A stretch of 64,000 nucleotides of DNA. Origin: Occallatibacter riparius (GTDB lineage: Bacteria > Acidobacteriota > Terriglobia > Terriglobales > Acidobacteriaceae). Under the pieces are notes generated by a model. That model ran no database searches, was not told the origin of the DNA, and saw only the letters and a program-made list of their open reading frames with translations. The DNA lies in assembly GCF_025264625.1 (NCBI RefSeq), contig NZ_CP093313.1, positions 186,001 to 250,000 of the forward strand, written 5' to 3'. Both the position numbers and the translations under genes were made by a program. This document shows positions 8,825 through 17,121 of the stretch, piece by piece; the first letter of the stretch is position 1; the number at the start of each line of letters is the position of its first letter.

Positions 8825-9666
8825 CCCAGCGCCTCCAGATCCTGAACCGGCTCGGCAAACGAACACGAGCCAAAGCTAGTGAAGAATTGTCGCACCTCGC
8901 GAACCTGCCCTGCTGTCCACCGAAAATCGTGAACACCGATCTCGTCGTCTGTGATCGCAAACGCTGCTGCGTCCTGCTCCTCCAGGATCCGAACGGCACC
9001 CTCGACGCTCGCGCCAAAGCGCAAAGCCGCAGCAGCGCACAGCACGTTGAGGAAGCCATGCATTACGCCGCTCGGGCTGTCTTGTGCATACGTCAGCCGA
9101 TGCTTTGAGCGCAGCGGGTGGTGCAGTCCCGCTGTCGCCTTGAACGCCACGCAACGATCGGCCAGCAGAAACATGCGCTCCGCAATTTGTCGCGCCGTCG
9201 GAAACGCGTCCGCCGTTACGCCGCCCATCCGCAGCTTGGCCCGCACCCCCACGGCCGCAATCGCGTCCACTGTCGAAGTGCTTCCCTCCGCGATCGGAAT
9301 CTCGACGTAGCACTGGACCTCTTCCGGCAGCAGTTCACAGGTGCGCGCGATCCGCAGCGGCTCGCAACATTTGATTTCGACGGCCTCAATGCACTGGCCG
9401 GTGCTGCGATGTCTCGCGATTGCGGTGAAGTCCGCATCCGGCGCTGCCAGCACGATCAGCCGCAGGCCCGACAGCGCTTCACCAGCAGTCTCGCGCAATT
9501 CGCCGAGCCGCGCCAGGTCCACAATGAAGCCGGCCAGCATCCACGCATTTTTCTGCGAGCGATAGTCGAGGTAGTTGCGCACCGCCGTGCGCATGTCGAG
9601 CGAAGCCGGTGGAAACAGCCCCGCATAGTCAATGAGCCCTGAGAGCGCGGACGTAATCGCGTTCAT
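8815..9666 (-). CDS. Conserved hypothetical protein in tyrosine-degradation operon
   Basis: 283 aa from the ATG at 9666, which overlaps the hmgA stop as ATGA; the stop overlaps fahA. I do not assign a function. The predicted pattern of short strands followed by helices ([31 protein letters not shown]) looks like a TIM-barrel type fold, and the Lys/His-rich KATAGLHHP segment near residue 188 is the best active-site candidate. No signal peptide or membrane segment. Its fully overlapped place between homogentisate dioxygenase and fumarylacetoacetase is where maleylacetoacetate isomerase would be expected, but it does not look like the glutathione-S-transferase-fold MaiA. Confidence 0.75.
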   Translation of the reverse strand: MNAITSALSGLIDYAGLFPPASLDMRTAVRNYLDYRSQKNAWMLAGFIVDLARLGELRETAGEALSGLRLIVLAAPDADFTAIARHRSTGQCIEAVEIKCCEPLRIARTCELLPEEVQCYVEIPIAEGSTSTVDAIAAVGVRAKLRMGGVTADAFPTARQIAERMFLLADRCVAFKATAGLHHPLRSKHRLTYAQDSPSGVMHGFLNVLCAAAALRFGASVEGAVRILEEQDAAAFAITDDEIGVHDFRWTAGQVREVRQFFTSFGSCSFAEPVQDLEALGWL

Positions 9667-11027
9667 GCGCCGTTCGATGCACCGCCAGGATTGAAATGTT
9701 TCTTGAGTCCCTGCCAGCATTCAAAGTACTCGTGCTGCAGAATTCGCGCATTCATCGCAAACTCCGTCGGCCGCACCGCCAGCTGCGTTTCGAACATGAA
9801 TGCCAGCGTATTCCCCAGGTACTGCGGCTTCAGCTCCGCATTGCTGGCGCGCTCAAACGTCTCCGCGTCTGGCCCATGCCCCGCCATGCAGTTGTGCAGG
9901 CTGGCGCCGCCCGGCACAAATCCCTCCGCCTTGGCGTCGTACGCGCCGAACACCAGCCCCATGAACTCATTCATCAGGTTGCGATGAAACCACGGCGGCC
10001 GGAAGGTGTGCTCCGCCACCATCCACCGCGGCGGAAAAATCGCGAAGTCGCAGTTCGCCGTCCCCGACGTATGCGATGGAGCAGTCAGCACCGTGTAAAT
10101 CGACGGGTCAGGATGATCGAACGAAACCGTGTTGATGCAGTTAAACAGCGCCAGATCGTATTTGTACGGCGCGTAATTTCCATGCCAGGCCACGACGTCC
10201 AGCGGCGAGTGATCGATGAACGCGTCCCACAGCCGCCCCAGAAACTTCGCCGTGATGTGGAACTCGCCCTCGCGATCCTCAAACGCTGCAACAGGAGCCT
10301 TGAAATCCCGCGGATTCGCCAGGCCATTCGCGCCGATCGGCCCCAGCTCCGGCAGCCGGAACGCGAGCCCATAGTTCTCGCAGATGTACCCGCGCGCCTG
10401 CTTCTCTTCCAGCACCACGCGAAACTTCACGCCCCGCGGAATCACGCATATCTCACCCGGCGCAACCTGCAAAATCCCAAGCTCCGTGTGGAACCGAACC
10501 ACGCCCATCTGCGGCACGATCAGCAGCTCGCCGTCGGCCGTGTAGAAGAACCGGTCCTCCATCGAGCGATTGCACGCATAGAGATGAATCGCCAGCCCCA
10601 CCTGCATCGCCGGATCGCCATTGCCGCCCAACGTCACGATGCCGTCGACGAAATCAGTCGGCGCATCAGGCACCGGCAGCGGATCCCACCGCAACTGGTT
10701 CGGTGACGTCGGCACCTCGTTGAACGGCCCGCTCCGAATCAGCTTCGCCTCCATCGGTTCATAGGGCCGATGCGTCACCGACGGCCGTATGCGATACGTC
10801 CAGGTGCGCCGGTTCACCGCGCGCGGCGCAGTAAACGGAGTGCCACTGAACTGCTCCGTATACAGCCCCAGCGGATGCTTCTGCGGCGCGTTCTGCCCTT
10901 CGGGCAGCGCTCCCGCCACAGCTTCCGTTGCGAACTCGTTGCCGAATCCCGACTGATATGCAGACCCGGCCGCTACCCGCTGCTCGGGCTCAAAGACTGC
11001 CGCGCTCGACTCGCTGCTCTGCTTCAT
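9663..11027 (-). CDS. hmgA: Homogentisate 1,2-dioxygenase
   Basis: 454 aa; cleaves the homogentisate ring to maleylacetoacetate using Fe(II). Family features include the N-terminal [21 protein letters not shown] in the cupin core, the metal region HDVQ-like replaced by [12 protein letters not shown], and the C-terminal [18 protein letters not shown] has GAGG six bases upstream and lies 38 bases inside phhA; the stop overlaps the next gene as ATGA. These overlaps make translational coupling across the operon likely. Confidence 0.96.
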   Translation of the reverse strand: MKQSSESSAAVFEPEQRVAAGSAYQSGFGNEFATEAVAGALPEGQNAPQKHPLGLYTEQFSGTPFTAPRAVNRRTWTYRIRPSVTHRPYEPMEAKLIRSGPFNEVPTSPNQLRWDPLPVPDAPTDFVDGIVTLGGNGDPAMQVGLAIHLYACNRSMEDRFFYTADGELLIVPQMGVVRFHTELGILQVAPGEICVIPRGVKFRVVLEEKQARGYICENYGLAFRLPELGPIGANGLANPRDFKAPVAAFEDREGEFHITAKFLGRLWDAFIDHSPLDVVAWHGNYAPYKYDLALFNCINTVSFDHPDPSIYTVLTAPSHTSGTANCDFAIFPPRWMVAEHTFRPPWFHRNLMNEFMGLVFGAYDAKAEGFVPGGASLHNCMAGHGPDAETFERASNAELKPQYLGNTLAFMFETQLAVRPTEFAMNARILQHEYFECWQGLKKHFNPGGASNGA

Positions 11028-11742
11028 GCATCGCCTCGTAGATCTGATCGAAACTGTTTACCGCGAACAGCACCTTCTGCAACTCATCCACCTTCACCGG
11101 TGTGTTGAGCACTTCATCCAGGCTGAAGTCGTGGATCGCGCAGCCGCCGTTGATCACGTTCTGGCACTCGCCCGCCGAGCTGATCACGCCGCTCCCATAC
11201 GCCTTGATCTCGCCATCCTGCCGGATCAGCCCGAATTCAACGGTATACCAGAACAGCCGCCCCAGCTTCTCCAGAATCATCTGATCCTGGACGGCCGCGC
11301 ACACGCGCCCGTAGTGCTCCAGAAAGTCTCCGAACACCCGGTGCGCATGCATCGGCACATGCCCGAACACGTCGTGAAAAATATCCGGCTCCGGCGTGTA
11401 CTCGAGCGACTCGCGGCTGCGCAGCCACGTCGTCGTCGGAAACAGCCGGTTCGCCAGCATCTCGAAAAACGCCGGCGCGGGCAGAAATCCGCTCACCGGC
11501 GTCGAACTCCACCCGGTGCGCGGACCCAGCCGCTTCGTAATATCCGCAAGATTCGGCAGCCTATCCGGCTGCAGCCCAATAATCTGAAAGCCCTCAAGGT
11601 ACTCGCGCGCCGCGTGCCTCTCAACATTGGGAAGCACGCGGCCCACAAGTTCCGCCCACACCGCATGTTGCTCCGGGGTGTACGCCGCGTACACCTGTTG
11701 AATTAAATATGGAGCAGCAGCGGTCAGCGTAGCGGTAGCCAT
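10990..11742 (-). CDS. phhA: Phenylalanine-4-hydroxylase
   Basis: 250 aa, the length of monomeric bacterial enzymes without a regulatory domain. Converts phenylalanine to tyrosine with tetrahydropterin and non-haem iron. The iron site is visible in [15 protein letters not shown] (two His ligands) with the downstream Glu in [24 protein letters not shown] is the pterin/substrate region. GAGGAG sits seven bases before the ATG. Placed between hppD and hmgA, feeding tyrosine into the same pathway; it overlaps hmgA by 38 bases. Confidence 0.96.
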   Translation of the reverse strand: MATATLTAAAPYLIQQVYAAYTPEQHAVWAELVGRVLPNVERHAAREYLEGFQIIGLQPDRLPNLADITKRLGPRTGWSSTPVSGFLPAPAFFEMLANRLFPTTTWLRSRESLEYTPEPDIFHDVFGHVPMHAHRVFGDFLEHYGRVCAAVQDQMILEKLGRLFWYTVEFGLIRQDGEIKAYGSGVISSAGECQNVINGGCAIHDFSLDEVLNTPVKVDELQKVLFAVNSFDQIYEAMHEAEQRVERGSL

Positions 11743-11763
11743 AATGTTTCTCCTCGCACAGGA

Positions 11764-12915
11764 TTAAAGGTTCCCGCGCAACTGCTGTTCGCGCTCAATC
11801 GCTTCAAACAGCGCCTTGAAATTTCCCTTCCCAAAACTGCGGCTACCCTTGCGCTGAATAATCTCGAAAAACAGCGTGGGCCTGTCCTCTACCGGCTTCG
11901 TGAAGATCTGCAGCATGTATCCCTCGTCATCGCGATCCACAAGGATGCCCAGCTTCTCAAGCTCCTCGATCGGCTCGTCAATCTTGCCCACGCGGTCCTG
12001 CAGCTCCGTGTAATACGTATGCGGCACACGCAGAAACTCCACGCCCTGCTCGGTCAGCTTTGTCACCGTGTGCAGAATGTCGCCAGTCGCCAGCGCAATA
12101 TGCTGCACGCCCGGCCCCGGATAAAAGTCGAGATACTCCTCCACCTGCGACTTCCTCTTCCCCTCCGCCGGCTCGTTGATGGGAAACTTCACATACCCGT
12201 TCCCGTTCGCCATCACCTTCGACATCAGCGCCGAATACTCGGTCGAAATGTCCTTGTCGTCGAAGTGCTGATAGAGGCTGAAGCCCATTACGTGGGCGTA
12301 GAACTCCACCCACTTGTCCATCTCGTGCCAGCCCACGTTGCCCACCATATGGTCGATGTGAAGCAGGCCCACTGGCCGCGCAACATGATCCTCAGCGATG
12401 GCCACATACCCCGGCATGAACGGGCCGTTGTACTCGCCCCGCTCCACAAACGTGTGAATCGTGTCGCCATAGGTGCGTATGCTCGCCAGCACCACCTGCC
12501 CGTTGTCATCCTGCTTCACATGCGGCTCAGCCGCGCTGATCGCGCCGCGGCTCGTGGTCTCCCGCCAGGCCTTGCGCGCATCGTCCACCCACAGCGCCAC
12601 CACCTTCACGCCATCGCCATGGCGATGCACATGCTCGGCGATCGGATCGCTCCAGCGCAGCGGTGTCGTCAGCACAAACCGCACCTTGCCCTGCTGCACT
12701 ACGTACGAAGCGCGATCGCGCTGCCCTGTCTCGGGCCCCGCATACGCCACCAGCTTCATGCCAAAGGCCGAGCGATAAAAGTACGCAGCCTGCTTTGCAT
12801 TGCCCACGTAAAACTCCACGTGGTCTGTGCCTTTCAACGGAAGAAAATCGCGTTGGGAATGGATGTGTTCTGCGGCGGAATGCGATGCAATAGAAGCCGA
12901 TGCGGTTGTACCCAT
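11764..12915 (-). CDS. hppD: 4-hydroxyphenylpyruvate dioxygenase
   Basis: 383 aa; converts 4-hydroxyphenylpyruvate to homogentisate. Two VOC half-domains are present; iron ligands lie in LLHIDHMVGNVG, PGVQHIALATGDI and TLFFEIIQRKGSRSFGKGNFKAL near the C-terminus. GAGG lies eight bases before the ATG. First gene of the operon hppD-phhA-hmgA-unknown-fahA, transcribed away from the Lrp/AsnC gene at 13112, so the shared 196-base gap should hold the promoter and operator. An aromatic aminotransferase, needed to make its substrate, is not in this window. Confidence 0.96.
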   Translation of the reverse strand: MGTTASASIASHSAAEHIHSQRDFLPLKGTDHVEFYVGNAKQAAYFYRSAFGMKLVAYAGPETGQRDRASYVVQQGKVRFVLTTPLRWSDPIAEHVHRHGDGVKVVALWVDDARKAWRETTSRGAISAAEPHVKQDDNGQVVLASIRTYGDTIHTFVERGEYNGPFMPGYVAIAEDHVARPVGLLHIDHMVGNVGWHEMDKWVEFYAHVMGFSLYQHFDDKDISTEYSALMSKVMANGNGYVKFPINEPAEGKRKSQVEEYLDFYPGPGVQHIALATGDILHTVTKLTEQGVEFLRVPHTYYTELQDRVGKIDEPIEELEKLGILVDRDDEGYMLQIFTKPVEDRPTLFFEIIQRKGSRSFGKGNFKALFEAIEREQQLRGNL

Positions 12916-13040
12916 GTGTTGACCTCGCGCCGTAAGTGCAGGGGAGTGAAAGGGAAAGGGGACGCACTCCGGCTTTGCAAAGAATAGGCAACATCCAACA
13001 TCAGCGAACAGGCCGGATCGAAGAAAATCCCGCCCGTTAG

Positions 13041-13055
13041 CCTAATGATCTTAGG
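13041..13055. promoter_or_regulatory. Candidate Lrp/AsnC operator between hppD and its regulator
   Basis: CCTAATGATCTTAGG is an inverted repeat (CCTAA, five-base centre, TTAGG), followed by an overlapping GATC-7-GATC. It lies 57 bases before the regulator start and about 125 bases before hppD. Lrp-family proteins bind such imperfect AT-centred dyads; the role here is inferred from position. I see no confident -35/-10 pair in this gap. Confidence 0.45.
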
Positions 13056-13111
13056 GAGATCAGCGGCGAGGGTTTACGATTGCTGACGAGTTGCAGCGAG
13101 GATTACCGGCC

Positions 13112-13612
13112 ATGTCCCATAAGCATCTGCCCAACGTCGTAGAGCTCGACGCCATCGCCTGGAAGATCATCGAAGCGCTCCAGCGCAACGCCCGCATCAC
13201 CTTCGCCGAGTTGGGCCGCAAGGTCGGCCTCTCCACGCCCGCTGTCGCTGAACGCGTACACCGCCTCGAAGAAGCCGGCGTCATCACCGGCTATCACGCC
13301 TGTGTCGACGGCTCCAAACTCGGCGTGCCTATCCGCATCCTCATGCGCCTCACCATCCCCGGAGGCGACCTGCAGATCAGCCGCACCGTCACCGCCATTA
13401 AGGAGCTCGGCGAAATCCGCCGCTGTCACCGCGTCACCGGCTCCGAGTCCTTCATCCTCGAGGCCGACGTCGTCTCCATCCGCCACATGGAAACGCTTAT
13501 CGACCGCCTCTCCGCGCTCGGCGCAACCTCGACGTCGACCATCCTCAGCTCCCCGGTCGAGCGCCGCGAATACACCGCCAAACAAATCGAAAGCTACGAC
13601 AAGTTCCTCTAA
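13112..13612 (+). CDS. Lrp/AsnC-family transcriptional regulator
   Basis: 166 aa from the ATG at 13112. The N-terminal winged helix-turn-helix (about 12-60) reads IIEALQRNARITFAELGRKVGLSTPAVAERVHRLEEAGVI, classic for AsnC; the C-terminal RAM/AsnC ligand domain (about 72-150) contains the IRRCHRVTGSESFIL strand-turn. These proteins sense amino acids and often control their neighbours. Divergent arrangement with the phenylalanine/tyrosine operon strongly suggests that it regulates that operon in response to an aromatic amino acid or intermediate. Confidence 0.93.
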   Translation: MSHKHLPNVVELDAIAWKIIEALQRNARITFAELGRKVGLSTPAVAERVHRLEEAGVITGYHACVDGSKLGVPIRILMRLTIPGGDLQISRTVTAIKELGEIRRCHRVTGSESFILEADVVSIRHMETLIDRLSALGATSTSTILSSPVERREYTAKQIESYDKFL

Positions 13613-13689
13613 CTGCAACTTCTCCCAGTACCCGCCCGCCTTCCTTCTGCGCTTAGCTCATATTGGATCGAACACACAGGAGCCCGCGC

Positions 13690-13971
13690 ATGCCCACGGA
13701 CGAACTCGCCATTCACACATCCAGAAACGAAGCAAAGGCCATGGTCCTCGTGGGCCTGGCCGAGATCTGCCGCAAGATCGCCGACCACCCCGCTATACCC
13801 GACGACATGCGTGCACAGGCCGCCAACTACGTAAGGCAGTACGAGTTTCTTCTCCCCGTCAAAGGCCAGGCAAACTCTGACGAGCACTACTGGGGCGAGA
13901 CGCTGCTCCTCCAGATCACCGGCTTTCTGCCGAAGATCCTCGAGTTGCAATCCTGGCCCGCCGTCCGGTAA
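13690..13971 (+). CDS. Hypothetical protein
   Basis: 93 aa from ATG with AGGAG seven bases upstream. No recognised domain. Mostly helical and acidic-to-neutral, with AEICRKIADHP and YVRQYEFLLPVKGQ; no signal peptide or membrane segment. The well-formed ribosome site and conserved-looking codon use support a real gene. It could form a loose unit with the neighbouring Lrp or CcdC genes, from which it is separated by 77 and 82 bases. Confidence 0.6.
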   Translation: MPTDELAIHTSRNEAKAMVLVGLAEICRKIADHPAIPDDMRAQAANYVRQYEFLLPVKGQANSDEHYWGETLLLQITGFLPKILELQSWPAVR

Positions 13972-14053
13972 CCCGCCAGCAGGTCACCAGCTCACCGGCA
14001 GAAATGGCACCATTTCCTGTTCTTCGATAAACTGAATACAGGAATCTCCACCC

Positions 14054-14527
14054 ATGGCATTTCCCCACGTTCCCCTCGCGACATCGGCCGTCTCCTCCAT
14101 CATCGGCTTCATCGGAGTGATGATCTGGCGTATCCGCGAGACGCAGACCGCCGTCACGATCCGCAAGATCGTCATCCCTCCCATGGGCATGGCCACCGGC
14201 TTCTGCATGTTCATTGCGCCGCCCTTCCGGGTGCCGTGGCTCTGGGCGCTCATCGCGTTCGCCATCGGAGCCATCCTGCTGGCCTGGCCGCTGCTCGCCA
14301 CCTCGCGCCTCATCCGCGACGGCGACGCCATCAAGATGAAGCGCAACGGCGCGTTCTTCGCCGTCGTCGTCCTCCTCGCCGCCATCCGCTACTTCGCCCG
14401 CGGCTACTTCGACACCATCATGACCCTCGAACAGACCGCCGCCCTCTTCTTCGTGCTCGCCTTCGGCATGATCCTCCGCTGGCGCCTCAGCATGCTTCGC
14501 GAATACCGCATGCTCACCGCGCAGTAA
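14054..14527 (+). CDS. CcdC-like (DUF1453) integral membrane protein
   Basis: 157 aa with five probable membrane segments (about 8-24, 45-58, 62-82, 97-115, 125-142). The arrangement RKIVIPPMGMATGFCMF and WPLLATSRLIRDGDAIKMKRN resembles the CcdC/DUF1453 family, first named in Bacillus near cytochrome c maturation genes; its molecular role is unclear. No cytochrome c genes are nearby. The end overlaps the convergent hypothetical gene by 14 bases. Confidence 0.78.
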   Translation: MAFPHVPLATSAVSSIIGFIGVMIWRIRETQTAVTIRKIVIPPMGMATGFCMFIAPPFRVPWLWALIAFAIGAILLAWPLLATSRLIRDGDAIKMKRNGAFFAVVVLLAAIRYFARGYFDTIMTLEQTAALFFVLAFGMILRWRLSMLREYRMLTAQ

Positions 14528-14981
14528 CGTCTCGACGCATCGGCCAATAGGCTTCGCCCTTGGCCCCTTCCGGCAATTCATCACGAAGCAAAGCGATGAC
14601 CGCACGCCCCAACTCGACAACGGGCGCGGTAGCCACTTCGTTTAAACCGCGGGTATAAATGCGAAGGTCATCCACAAAGGGCCAACTGACAATCTCCTCT
14701 GCAGGAATGCAATTTCTCCTCGCGACCGTATCGCAGGCTTTCTCTAGAAGCGAGATGACTGAACTCCGCTGCTCTGCTGACCAGTGCTCATCTAAGTGGA
14801 ACCCGAAATCTCCGATAACGGCCCACACGCGCCAGTCCGATATAGCTTTGGACAGCCATTCCGTTTTTGCCTCCGCGCTCTCCTGCGCCGCGTCGATGAG
14901 GTGCTTCAGAAAGACGCCCACAGCAACGTCGAATGCCCAAAAACCCTTGGTTCCGAACTTGACGGCCTGAGACTTGCTCAC
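14514..14981 (-). CDS. Hypothetical protein
   Basis: 155 aa, soluble, no recognised family. It is rich in Trp, Glu and Ala (TEWLSKAISDWRVWAVIGDFGFHLDEHWSAEQR) and predicted helical. Its base composition is visibly less GC-rich than the neighbours, especially around 14640-14980, which could indicate a later acquisition. The 3' end overlaps the CcdC-like gene on the other strand by 14 bases. Confidence 0.6.
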   Translation of the reverse strand: MSKSQAVKFGTKGFWAFDVAVGVFLKHLIDAAQESAEAKTEWLSKAISDWRVWAVIGDFGFHLDEHWSAEQRSSVISLLEKACDTVARRNCIPAEEIVSWPFVDDLRIYTRGLNEVATAPVVELGRAVIALLRDELPEGAKGEAYWPMRRDVTAR

Positions 14982-15035
14982 GAACTTAATCTCCGATTTT
15001 CCTGCTTAACAATAACCTGAGGCGGTTCCCGCACG

Positions 15036-15067
15036 AAAAAAACGGGCCGGGACACGCGTCCCAGCCC
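15036..15067 (-). terminator. Rho-independent terminator
   Basis: Read on the minus strand, GGGCTGGGAC pairs with GTCCCGGCCC (one mismatch) and is followed by a run of seven T. It ends transcription of the small minus-strand gene at 15143-15481, 76 bases downstream of its stop, and so supports that gene being expressed. Confidence 0.7.
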
Positions 15068-15142
15068 AGGTGCCTTGTCGACGAAAGATGAAGCCTGGCA
15101 TCTCACAACCAGGACTTCTCCGCGTCTGTCTTTGTTGAACCT

Positions 15143-15481
15143 TTAGGAGATTGCGCCGCGCTCGTTCGCCGGCACTTGGTTTGCAGGCACTGCGCCGATC
15201 TCCGTTACCCTCACTGAACCGGAAGTCAACGAATCGGGCGCGGCTGAAGCGGGGGCCTGCGCGGGCAAGCTGGCACGGACGCAAAGCGCGGCCAGGAACA
15301 GCAGCCACAGCACAAGAATCACCTTCCAGGTAATCCCGACATTGCGGGCCGGAGCGGCCAACGCGTGCGCTCGCACGTTTTGCTTTGGCTCCCTTTCAAG
15401 GAAATGCACGCTCCGCCGCCGGCATTCCCCCGCGGCCTGCGCACGCTCAAGCGGCGCGAACTGAATCCTGACTTGACGCAT
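15143..15481 (-). CDS. Hypothetical single-pass membrane protein
   Basis: 112 aa from the ATG at 15481 (open frame to 15598, but that part is low-complexity purine-tract translation). A charged N-terminus is followed by one strong membrane segment near residues 55-73 (ITWKVILVLWLLFLAALCV) and an Ala/Pro-rich tail. No family recognised. Support comes from GAGG upstream and a terminator just downstream on the same strand; without those it would be doubtful. Confidence 0.42.
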   Translation of the reverse strand: MRQVRIQFAPLERAQAAGECRRRSVHFLEREPKQNVRAHALAAPARNVGITWKVILVLWLLFLAALCVRASLPAQAPASAAPDSLTSGSVRVTEIGAVPANQVPANERGAIS

Positions 15482-15529
15482 CGGACAATCGACCTCACAC
15501 CAGAGTGGAGCGCAATGTCGGTTTGTGAC

Positions 15530-15690
15530 ATAGAGACAGGGAGAAGGGAAAAGGGACCAGGGACCAGAAAGGCAGGGACAAAGGGACAGGAGGGACAAGG
15601 GATGGGAGGGGTGGAGGGATGGAGGGGAGAGGTGTGGACAGGGAGTAGGGAATAGGGAGTAGGGAGTAGAAGATGCAGGGACAAAGGGAC
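15530..15690. repeat. Purine-rich low-complexity tract with G-run repeats
   Basis: About 160 bases almost free of pyrimidines on the plus strand, made of degenerate units such as GGGAGTAGGGA, GGGACCAGGGACC and AGGGACAAAGGGACA (the last unit occurs near both ends of the tract). The same motif appears in the opposite strand at about 17021-17047 and, in short form, at 53774-53805. Multiple GGG runs give G-quadruplex potential. The following 15691-15851 holds a 12-base direct repeat AGCAAGTCAGCG (15791 and 15825) around a small GTCGC/GCGAC hairpin, and no gene. Confidence 0.7.
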
Positions 15691-15851
15691 AGTTGGCTGA
15701 TTTTGGGCAGGGATATCCTGTGTGGCTCGTTGGCGTGGGGTGAAGCGGCAGGGTGGATGGGTGGGTGAGGGGGCTCCTTTGTTTCGTTTCAGCAAGTCAG
15801 CGTCGCTTCGCGACCTCGCGAGTCAGCAAGTCAGCGCGGAAGGCGTGGCTG

Positions 15852-16517
15852 CTAGCTGGCGATGCCTGCCTTGGTGAGGGGGGAGGGGGTGGGGGGTGCC
15901 TTCTTCCAGGGAGCCAGGGGGTCCTGCGAGATGGCCTTGCCGTTGAGGATCTGTTCGAGCATGGCCTGGACCTGGTTTGTGTCGTCCTTTGAGGCCTTTG
16001 CAGGCGTCTGCCGGAGGGTTGCGGCAGGGGGGAGGGGGGTGGGTGTAGGAGTTGCGGAGTTACGGGATGGCAGAGTCGCAGAGTGGGTCTGCGAGGGAGC
16101 CGTTTTTGGTTCGTGGTCTCCCACATCTCCGGACGGTGAGGCTGTCCGCAGATATGGGGCACCCGCGGTCTGTGCGGGAACAGGGAGGGGGGTGGGGGTG
16201 GCTGTCGGTTGGGTTGAATGGGATTTGGATTGCTGTTGGGCGGTGCGGCGGGAGCCTACGGCGATCTGGGTGGCGTAGAGGAGTTTGGCAGCTTCGGCGG
16301 TGGTGAAGATTTCGAGGACGAGGCCGTGGGTGACGCAGGCCAGGAAGGCGTCGATGGTGGAGGGGGTCAGGAAGGGCATGGCGCGGCGGTACTCCGTGTT
16401 GACGCGCCGGAGGGATTCAGGGCTGTGGTCGTTGCGTGCGTCGTCTTCGGCGCAGGCTTTGTTGTAGGCGTCGAGACAGCGTTGTACGGCTTGTTCTGGT
16501 GTGAGGATCGTGGACAT
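15852..16517 (-). CDS. Hypothetical protein with conserved N-terminus and Pro/Thr-rich tail
   Basis: 221 aa from the ATG at 16517 (AGGA eight bases upstream); the frame stays open upstream to 16697 only because the repeat there lacks stops. The first 95 residues (LTPEQAVQRCLDAYNKACAE, MPFLTPSTIDAFLACVTHGL, AAKLLYATQIA) form a compact helical domain I do not recognise. The rest is Pro/Thr/Ser/Ala-rich and likely disordered. Residues near 119-135 are encoded by a copy of the dispersed palindromic repeat. Surrounded by repeats on both sides, so it may belong to a mobile or regulatory module; no function is assigned. Confidence 0.6.
   Translation of the reverse strand: MSTILTPEQAVQRCLDAYNKACAEDDARNDHSPESLRRVNTEYRRAMPFLTPSTIDAFLACVTHGLVLEIFTTAEAAKLLYATQIAVGSRRTAQQQSKSHSTQPTATPTPLPVPAQTAGAPYLRTASPSGDVGDHEPKTAPSQTHSATLPSRNSATPTPTPLPPAATLRQTPAKASKDDTNQVQAMLEQILNGKAISQDPLAPWKKAPPTPSPLTKAGIAS
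16114..16162 (+). repeat. Palindromic repeat copy inside a coding sequence
   Basis: TGGTCTCCCACATCT ... ATATGGGGCAC matches the constant flanks of the intergenic copies, with an imperfect stem (CCCACATCT and GGAC against GTCC and AGATaTGGG). It lies in frame within the hypothetical gene 15852-16517 on the other strand, encoding the GAPYLRTASPSGDVGDHEPK segment. Confidence 0.6.
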
Positions 16518-16546
16518 GTTGTAGTTCCTTTCGTGAGTTGAGTTGA

Positions 16547-16645
16547 GGCACCTGCGGTGCGGCCAACTGCGGCTTCGCCGCCAGGTTTGAGTGGGTTCGT
16601 GGTTTCCCACCCTGTCGCCAGCAAAAAGGCGACAGGATGGGGCAC
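16547..16645 (+). repeat. Composite repeat: GC-rich module plus palindromic hairpin
   Basis: The first module (16547-16600) reads GGCACCTGCGGTGCGGCC then AACTGCGGCTTCGCCGCC and contains a small GCGGC/GCCGC hairpin. The second (16601-16645) is TTTCCCAC-CCTGTCGCC (16611-16619), loop, GGCGACAGG (16628-16636), ATGGGGCAC. The same order of modules recurs at 16863, 18418 and 18571. Confidence 0.72.
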
Positions 16646-16704
16646 GGTGGGTTGGTGGTGAGTGAGGTTCCCGGTGCCCGGATTGGGTTTCGGGCAAAAG
16701 AAAG

Positions 16705-16739
16705 GCCCGCCGGTTTTGGCGCCGGCGGGCGTTGTTTTT
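16705..16739 (+). terminator. Strong hairpin with T-run
   Basis: GCCCGCCGG (16705-16713) pairs with CCGGCGGGC (16722-16730), followed by GTTGTTTTT. It is shaped like a rho-independent terminator for plus-strand RNA, but no plus-strand gene precedes it; it may stop transcripts entering the AT-rich block or act as a leader hairpin for the minus-strand gene at 16517. Confidence 0.5.
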
Positions 16740-16862
16740 CTGGTTAATTTAAGTGTGGCATATTTCGCACATAAATCGGCAATTTTCTTCGATTTGTATG
16801 TGGCTGATAGGAAATCTACTTACAAACTATTTTTCGAAAAAGGGCTTGACAAGTTTTTCCAC
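16740..16862. promoter_or_regulatory. AT-rich block between repeats, possible promoter
   Basis: About 120 bases strikingly AT-rich compared with everything around. On the minus strand TTGTCA (16851-16846) is followed after 17 bases by TAGTTT, a passable -35/-10 that would fire toward the hypothetical gene at 16517; on the plus strand TTGACA (16846-16851) has no matching -10. No open frame of note. Confidence 0.4.
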
Positions 16863-16995
16863 ACCACCTGCGGTGGGGCCAACCGCAGCTTCGCCGGCAC
16901 CTGCGGTGCGGCCACTGCGGCTTCGCCGCGGGCTGATTTGGGTTTGGTGGTTTCCCACCCTGTCGCCAGAAAAAAGGCGACAGGATGGGGCACGG
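16863..16995 (+). repeat. Composite repeat with duplicated GC-rich module
   Basis: Two degenerate copies of the CACCTGCGGTGCGGCC...GGCTTCGCCG module (16863-16895 and 16896-16948) precede a hairpin module (16949-16993) whose stem CCTGTCGCC / GGCGACAGG is identical to that at 16611-16636. The following 16996-17121 holds a CCCTATTCCC pyrimidine run (complement of the purine tract motif) and the leader of the transporter gene. Confidence 0.7.
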
Positions 16996-17121
16996 TGGAC
17001 TCGTGGCTGAACCGGCGGTCTTCTACTCCCTATTCCCTATTCCCTGCCTTTCTGATCTCTGTTGCCTGTTCTCTGCTTTGCTGGACTTTATTAGTCCACT
17101 ATGGTGGTCTGTTCATAACCC

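Noticed and set aside
15530..15690. Possible CRISPR-like or tandem array
   Set aside because: Units are short, degenerate and purine-only; there is no repeat-spacer alternation and no cas gene.
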